A DNA stretch of 64,000 nucleotides from Trichocoleus sp. (GTDB taxonomy: Bacteria > Cyanobacteriota > Cyanobacteriia > Elainellales > Elainellaceae). A program made the translations under genes and the position numbers. The notes beneath the pieces are model-generated. The model made no database searches, had not been told where the DNA came from, and was given only the letters and a program-made list of their open reading frames with translations. The stretch covers positions 52,455-116,454 of the forward strand of contig DATNQD010000039.1 of NCBI GenBank assembly GCA_036702865.1. Direction: 5' to 3'. Numbering within the stretch: position 1 is the first letter of the stretch; each line of letters starts with the position of its first letter. Below are positions 60,506-64,000 of this stretch, piece after piece.

Positions 60506-63061
60506 GTGACTGCAACCATCGATCAGGGTTTTTTACAGGCTTATTTGCAATCGCTCCGTACTACTTATCAAGCCAAACAAACCCTGCTGGGGCGATCGAT
60601 TTCGGATTTGCCAGGCATCATGGTTCGAGTGGTGCCCTTGAGCCAACCGGATGCTGAACCGCCCACTCCTCCAGAAATTCTGCCTGCTTCTCTTGCCATT
60701 CATGCTCGCCTCAATGGGGCAACTCTGTTAGTTGGAGCCTCTGGAACTGGCAAGACAACGCTGCTGATGCAAACGCTTTTGGGAGTTGCAGAAGAGACTT
60801 CTGGGCTGTTGCCAGTTCTGGTTAATTTGCGAAACTTTGGCACCTCGATCGTCGATCTCATTCAGTCTGAACTCACCCACTGGGGACTGGAATTGAGTCA
60901 GCCTGAGATTGAAGCACTGCTATCACAGAAAAAGCTGCTCGTCCTGCTCGATGACGTGACTGCTTTGCCACAGGTTGACATGAGCGACCTGAAAATTTTT
61001 TGTCAGACTTATCCCAATTCGCCGCTTATTCTCACTGCACAGAACTTCTCAAGCAGTCGGTTCCTGAGAGTCAGGCATTTGCTAGAAATCCAACCGCTTT
61101 CTGTAGCTCAAGCTGCGGTAACGGCTCAGGCGATCGTCCCTAATGCTGATGTCTTGCTGGAGCAACTGGCAAACCGACCTGCCTACTTTCGCCATGTCCC
61201 CCTGTTGCTGAGCCTTTGCTGTCGAGTTTTTCAGCATACCCAAACCATACCGATTACCCTGGGCTTGCTGTTCCGCCAATTCCAGCAATTGCCTCAAGGG
61301 GAGACAGATGTCGATCGCGCTGCTCTCTATCGCTGGTTTCAAAATTACGATACTGCTGAAGCGCTGCTGTCTCGCTGGTCTGAACTAAGTGACGAAACGC
61401 TGCAACATTACCTCAACTGCCGCGACTGGACACCTACTTTTCAGATCATTCTTTCGCTGCTAGAAACGAAGACCGAAATTCTGCGGCTTGTGAACCTGGC
61501 GATCGAAATTGACCCCTATCTGGCAGCAACGTTAGCAGGCTCAACCCATCCTGAATTTCAGCCCGAAGCCCTTGACCGAATTGCCAGGCTCAATCTGCCG
61601 CCGCTCTTCAAATTAGATTGCCTTAGCAAAACTCAATCTCCAACCGTCATTCCAGCATTAGTAGCTGCCCTAGCTGACCCGGCACTGCAAGACAAAGCAG
61701 CGATCGCGCTAGAGCGGTTCAAGAGTGAAGCAGCAGTTCCTGGCCTCCTGCAATGCCTGAATCACCCTAATCCAACGACTCGAATGCGAGCCAGTGAACT
61801 TCTGGGACAAATTGATAGCGCCGCAGCGATGACCGGCCTCTTCCAGGCGCTCACCGACACAGAGGGCGAGGTTCGGTGGCGAGCCGCTTGGGCACTGGGG
61901 CAACGGGGTAATCCCCGGGCGATCCCGGTACTCCTCAAGGCGCTGCCCGACGAGAATGCAGCAGTTCGGTGGCGTATTGCAGTTGCTTTGAAACAGTTGG
62001 GCAATGAAGCGGCAATTCCAGACTTGTTGCAGGGGCTAACGGACACAAATCATCAAAGCCGATGGAATGCTGCCTGGGCACTGGGGCAACTCAAAAGCAG
62101 TGCAGCAGTCCCTGGGTTGATTAAGGCTCTCGCTGATGCAGATACAAATGTCAGGTGGATTGCGGCTGAAGCGCTGGCAAAACTCCCGCTCAAAGCGACG
62201 ATCGTTCCCCTGCTTAAAGCTCTGTCTGATCCCCGATCGGTTGTCCATGAGAGTGCAGCCTGGGTACTCGGAATTCGCGGCAATGCTGCTGCGCTGCCAA
62301 ATCTGCTCAAAGCCCTGACTCATCCTGATTTCCTGCTGCGTCAACGCGCTGCTGAAGCATTGGGTAATTTAGGCGATAGTGCCGCCATCCCTGGGCTTGT
62401 AGCAGCTCTTACCGATCGCCATCCCTCAGTCCGAAACCGAGCAACTGAAGCCTTGATCAAGCTCAATCGATCAGAGGCAATTCCAGATTTAGTTGAATGC
62501 TTGCATCACGACAAGGCAGAGACAAGGGCGCGCGCAGCAGAAATTTTAGGCAGCTTTGATCTGAATGCTCTACCCCACTTAGCAGAGGCGCTTACTGATA
62601 GCAGTCCGCTGGTCCGCAGCAAGGCTGCAGCAGGTTTAGGGCAATTAGGCGGTCGGGCATCTCTGCCTCATCTGCTTCGGGCTTTAAAGGACCCCGACTC
62701 ACAGGTACGCTGGAAGGCTGCTGGGGCACTGGGCAAACTGGATGATTCTGCGGCTTGCGCTCCGTTGATAACTGCCCTGACAGAACGTGATGCGTCGGTT
62801 CGTTGGAGTGCTGCATGGGCAATTGGGCAACTGGGCTGTATGGAGGCAATTGAGTCTCTGTTCTGTGCCCTAAATGACGAACACCCACTGGTTCGGGAGA
62901 AGGCTGCAACAGCGATCGGTAATCTTGGCACAGCAGACCTGATTCCTCGTCTCCAAAAACTTGCCGGGCTAGAACCAGCATTACAACAGGCAATCATCCG
63001 CTCGATTCAGGAGTCGTCTGGGGTCTATCGTCTGGTTCGTCCCAGCACTCAAGAAATTTAA
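60506..63061 (+). CDS. NACHT-type NTPase with 14 HEAT repeats
   Basis: 851 residues from a GTG at 60506. The NTPase (about 65-330) has Walker A GASGTGKTT (about 77-85) and Walker B LLVLLDDVTALP (about 147-158). From about 375 on are some 14 HEAT/PBS-lyase-type repeats of about 31 residues, e.g. AIPGLVAALTDRHPSVRNRA and AIPVLLKALPDENAAVRWRI. The layout equals NLR-like sensor proteins, some of which act against phage in bacteria. Other cyanobacterial HEAT proteins act in phycobilisome lyases, but the NTPase argues against that. No effector domain is seen. Confidence 0.85.
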   Translation: MTATIDQGFLQAYLQSLRTTYQAKQTLLGRSISDLPGIMVRVVPLSQPDAEPPTPPEILPASLAIHARLNGATLLVGASGTGKTTLLMQTLLGVAEETSGLLPVLVNLRNFGTSIVDLIQSELTHWGLELSQPEIEALLSQKKLLVLLDDVTALPQVDMSDLKIFCQTYPNSPLILTAQNFSSSRFLRVRHLLEIQPLSVAQAAVTAQAIVPNADVLLEQLANRPAYFRHVPLLLSLCCRVFQHTQTIPITLGLLFRQFQQLPQGETDVDRAALYRWFQNYDTAEALLSRWSELSDETLQHYLNCRDWTPTFQIILSLLETKTEILRLVNLAIEIDPYLAATLAGSTHPEFQPEALDRIARLNLPPLFKLDCLSKTQSPTVIPALVAALADPALQDKAAIALERFKSEAAVPGLLQCLNHPNPTTRMRASELLGQIDSAAAMTGLFQALTDTEGEVRWRAAWALGQRGNPRAIPVLLKALPDENAAVRWRIAVALKQLGNEAAIPDLLQGLTDTNHQSRWNAAWALGQLKSSAAVPGLIKALADADTNVRWIAAEALAKLPLKATIVPLLKALSDPRSVVHESAAWVLGIRGNAAALPNLLKALTHPDFLLRQRAAEALGNLGDSAAIPGLVAALTDRHPSVRNRATEALIKLNRSEAIPDLVECLHHDKAETRARAAEILGSFDLNALPHLAEALTDSSPLVRSKAAAGLGQLGGRASLPHLLRALKDPDSQVRWKAAGALGKLDDSAACAPLITALTERDASVRWSAAWAIGQLGCMEAIESLFCALNDEHPLVREKAATAIGNLGTADLIPRLQKLAGLEPALQQAIIRSIQESSGVYRLVRPSTQEI

Positions 63062-63168
63062 GTACATTTTATCTCTCTGATCCAAAATTTGTGCTCCAAA
63101 ATACGGTAATGTAGTTTTGGTACGGTTCATCTCGTCGATCGTCAGCCCAAAAAAATCTTAAATAAGGT

Positions 63169-63197
63169 TTGACAAATGGTTGAAGAGTCTGCATAAT
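63169..63197 (+). promoter_or_regulatory. Sigma-70 promoter of tRNA-Asp
   Basis: TTGACA (63169-63174) and CATAAT (63192-63197) are separated by 17 bases, 29 bases before the tRNA 5' end. Both hexamers are near consensus. Confidence 0.75.
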
Positions 63198-63226
63198 AAA
63201 GATCGTGCCAAACAAGGCAACAGCAA

Positions 63227-63300
63227 GGGACTGTAGTTCAATTGGTTAGAGCACCGCCCTGTCACGGCGGAAGTTGCGGGTTCGAGCCCCGTCAGTCCCG
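63227..63300 (+). tRNA. tRNA-Asp (anticodon GUC)
   Basis: GGGACTG pairs with CAGTCCC, then discriminator G; CCA is not encoded. The anticodon loop reads CTGTCAC (GTC) and the T loop GTTCGAG. The D arm reads TAGTTCAATTGGTTAGA. All stems close. Confidence 0.97.
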
Positions 63301-63371
63301 TAAAAAACTTAATTAAAAACAGGCTTCTGATAAAGGTTGCTTCAGATTTGAACTGAACTGAAAACCTATAT

Positions 63372-63796
63372 CAGAGCAGCACCACAGCATAGGCTGTCAC
63401 GGCCACAATGCCATTTTCAATTTTGCCTAAGTTGCCGATGTACTGCCGTTTAACATAATCAGTATGTTGTCCCTTCTTGCGGTCACTGGTGTCATCAATG
63501 ACCAACACAATCTCACGCTCACCCATTGTTTGAAGGATTAACCGCAAGCGCTGTTGACGAAAAGCTGAAGTTTGCTAGGGCAATTCTGTTAGAAAATGAT
63601 GTAATGATTGAGCGTTGTCTAATCCTGCTACCTGGGCTATTACAGGCAGCGTTTTGCGTTTGACTTCACTGATGAGTACCCAATGCAACTGCTTAAATGA
63701 CTCAAAGTTCCTAACTTCTGGAAATAGCGCTTGATACCACTGGCAATATTCGTCGATGAATTGGACGGTAGGTTCAGCAGGTCGCGGTTCAACCAT
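63372..63796 (-). pseudogene. IS701-type transposase fragment with internal stop
   Basis: The frame from the ATG at 63796 reads MVEPRPAEPTVQFIDEYCQW and continues to LHHFLTELP, then a TAG at 63575-63577. The same frame goes on after the stop with FRQQRLRLILQTMGEREIVL, VIDDTSDRKKGQHTDYVKRQ and YIGNLGKIENGIVAV, then ends at a TGA (63372-63374). This is the N-terminal part of an IS701/IS4-type DDE transposase including its first catalytic Asp region. The stop probably arose from a Trp codon (TGG to TAG), since LPW/SPW is usual there. The rest of the element is missing. It lies between tRNA-Asp and an rRNA operon. Confidence 0.85.
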
Positions 63797-63869
63797 GAGC
63801 TGCACATCGCTTTCGCGGCTTTGTTCCTATTATTACTCACCCAGTGTGATAGGTGAGCGACCATGAAAC

Positions 63870-63902
63870 AAAAGCTCCTGTGGAAATCCCACAGGAGCTT
63901 TT
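63870..63902 (-). terminator. rRNA operon terminator
   Basis: AAAAGCTCCTGTGG (63870-63883) pairs perfectly with CCACAGGAGCTTTT (63889-63902) around a 5-base loop; on the minus strand it ends in TTTT. It sits about ten bases after the 3' end of 5S rRNA. Confidence 0.92.
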
Positions 63903-63911
63903 ATCAAGATA

Positions 63912-64000
63912 GACCTGGCATCAAGCTATTGTTGCAAGGGGCAACCCCCTAACTATCTTCGCCGTAACAGCGTTTCACAACCTCAGTTCGAGATGGATGA
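63912..64000 (-). rRNA. rrf: 5S rRNA, 3' part (runs off the window)
   Basis: On the minus strand the end reads ...GAACTGAGGTTGTGAAACG, CTGTTACGGCGAAGATAGT and GATGCCAGG, the 3' two thirds of cyanobacterial 5S rRNA. The 5' end and the 23S and 16S genes should lie to the right of the window. The 3' end is placed within a few bases of 63912. Confidence 0.9.

Overview
The window is cyanobacterial chromosome. The signs are dense GCGATCGC-type (HIP1) octamers and genes typical of oxygenic phototrophs: a tocopherol cyclase, the BciB-type 8-vinyl reductase, a thylakoid-type FtsH, a ferrochelatase with a C-terminal chlorophyll a/b-binding-like helix, and class II FBP aldolase. HetC-like and HetP-like genes point to a filamentous lineage. 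Whether it makes heterocysts cannot be told from this window.

Positions 1-20.7 kb are an integrated mobile element. Its tyrosine integrase lies just inside the 3' end of a tRNA-Arg(CCU) gene at 20668-20741 and is convergent with an excisionase-like gene. Inward from there come a DnaQ-type exonuclease, two small winged-helix proteins, an HNH protein, a 1112-residue TOPRIM/AAA primase-helicase, many tiny overlapping genes, an XRE repressor with a divergent operator, and a membrane-anchored FtsK/HerA-type DNA pump fused to an HNH-like finger. Left of the pump is an operon of nine small genes, several of them membrane or secreted proteins. The layout (tRNA integrase, own replication protein, FtsK-type pump, no relaxase or type IV secretion genes seen) resembles actinomycete FtsK-driven integrative elements (AICEs). 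The left end was not found. Thirteen copies of GATCATCA/TGATGATC lie inside the primase-helicase gene and are read in several codon frames, so they look like DNA-level sites (iterons or pump-loading sites).

Positions 20.7-29.2 kb start with tocopherol cyclase and then hold a leftward peptide-export locus: a HetC-like ABC transporter (cNMP-like plus C39 peptidase domains), an HlyD adaptor, a HetP-like protein, a 71-residue double-glycine peptide whose mature part is almost entirely Tyr, Lys and Asp, and a SurA/PrsA-like prolyl isomerase. The HlyD protein itself begins with a double-glycine-type leader. A TGCCA-N3-TGGCA palindrome precedes both the peptide gene and hlyD. This is the most interesting chromosomal locus here.

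Positions 30-63 kb are mostly ordinary chromosome: a sensor kinase, bciB, an excalibur-repeat protein, DUF1995, a PPP phosphatase, ftsH, gltX, fba, a phytochelatin-synthase-like protein, PBP2, a STAS/PP2C/HPt signalling cluster, hemH, cdsA, cbiT and a PLP decarboxylase. Less ordinary are a chromosomal ParM/ParR-like pair, a DEDDh-exonuclease-ATPase fusion, a NACHT-HEAT protein and a second integrase of the same family as the element's. The right end carries tRNA-Asp, a broken IS701-type transposase, and the terminator and 3' part of a 5S rRNA, i.e. the end of an rRNA operon running leftward.
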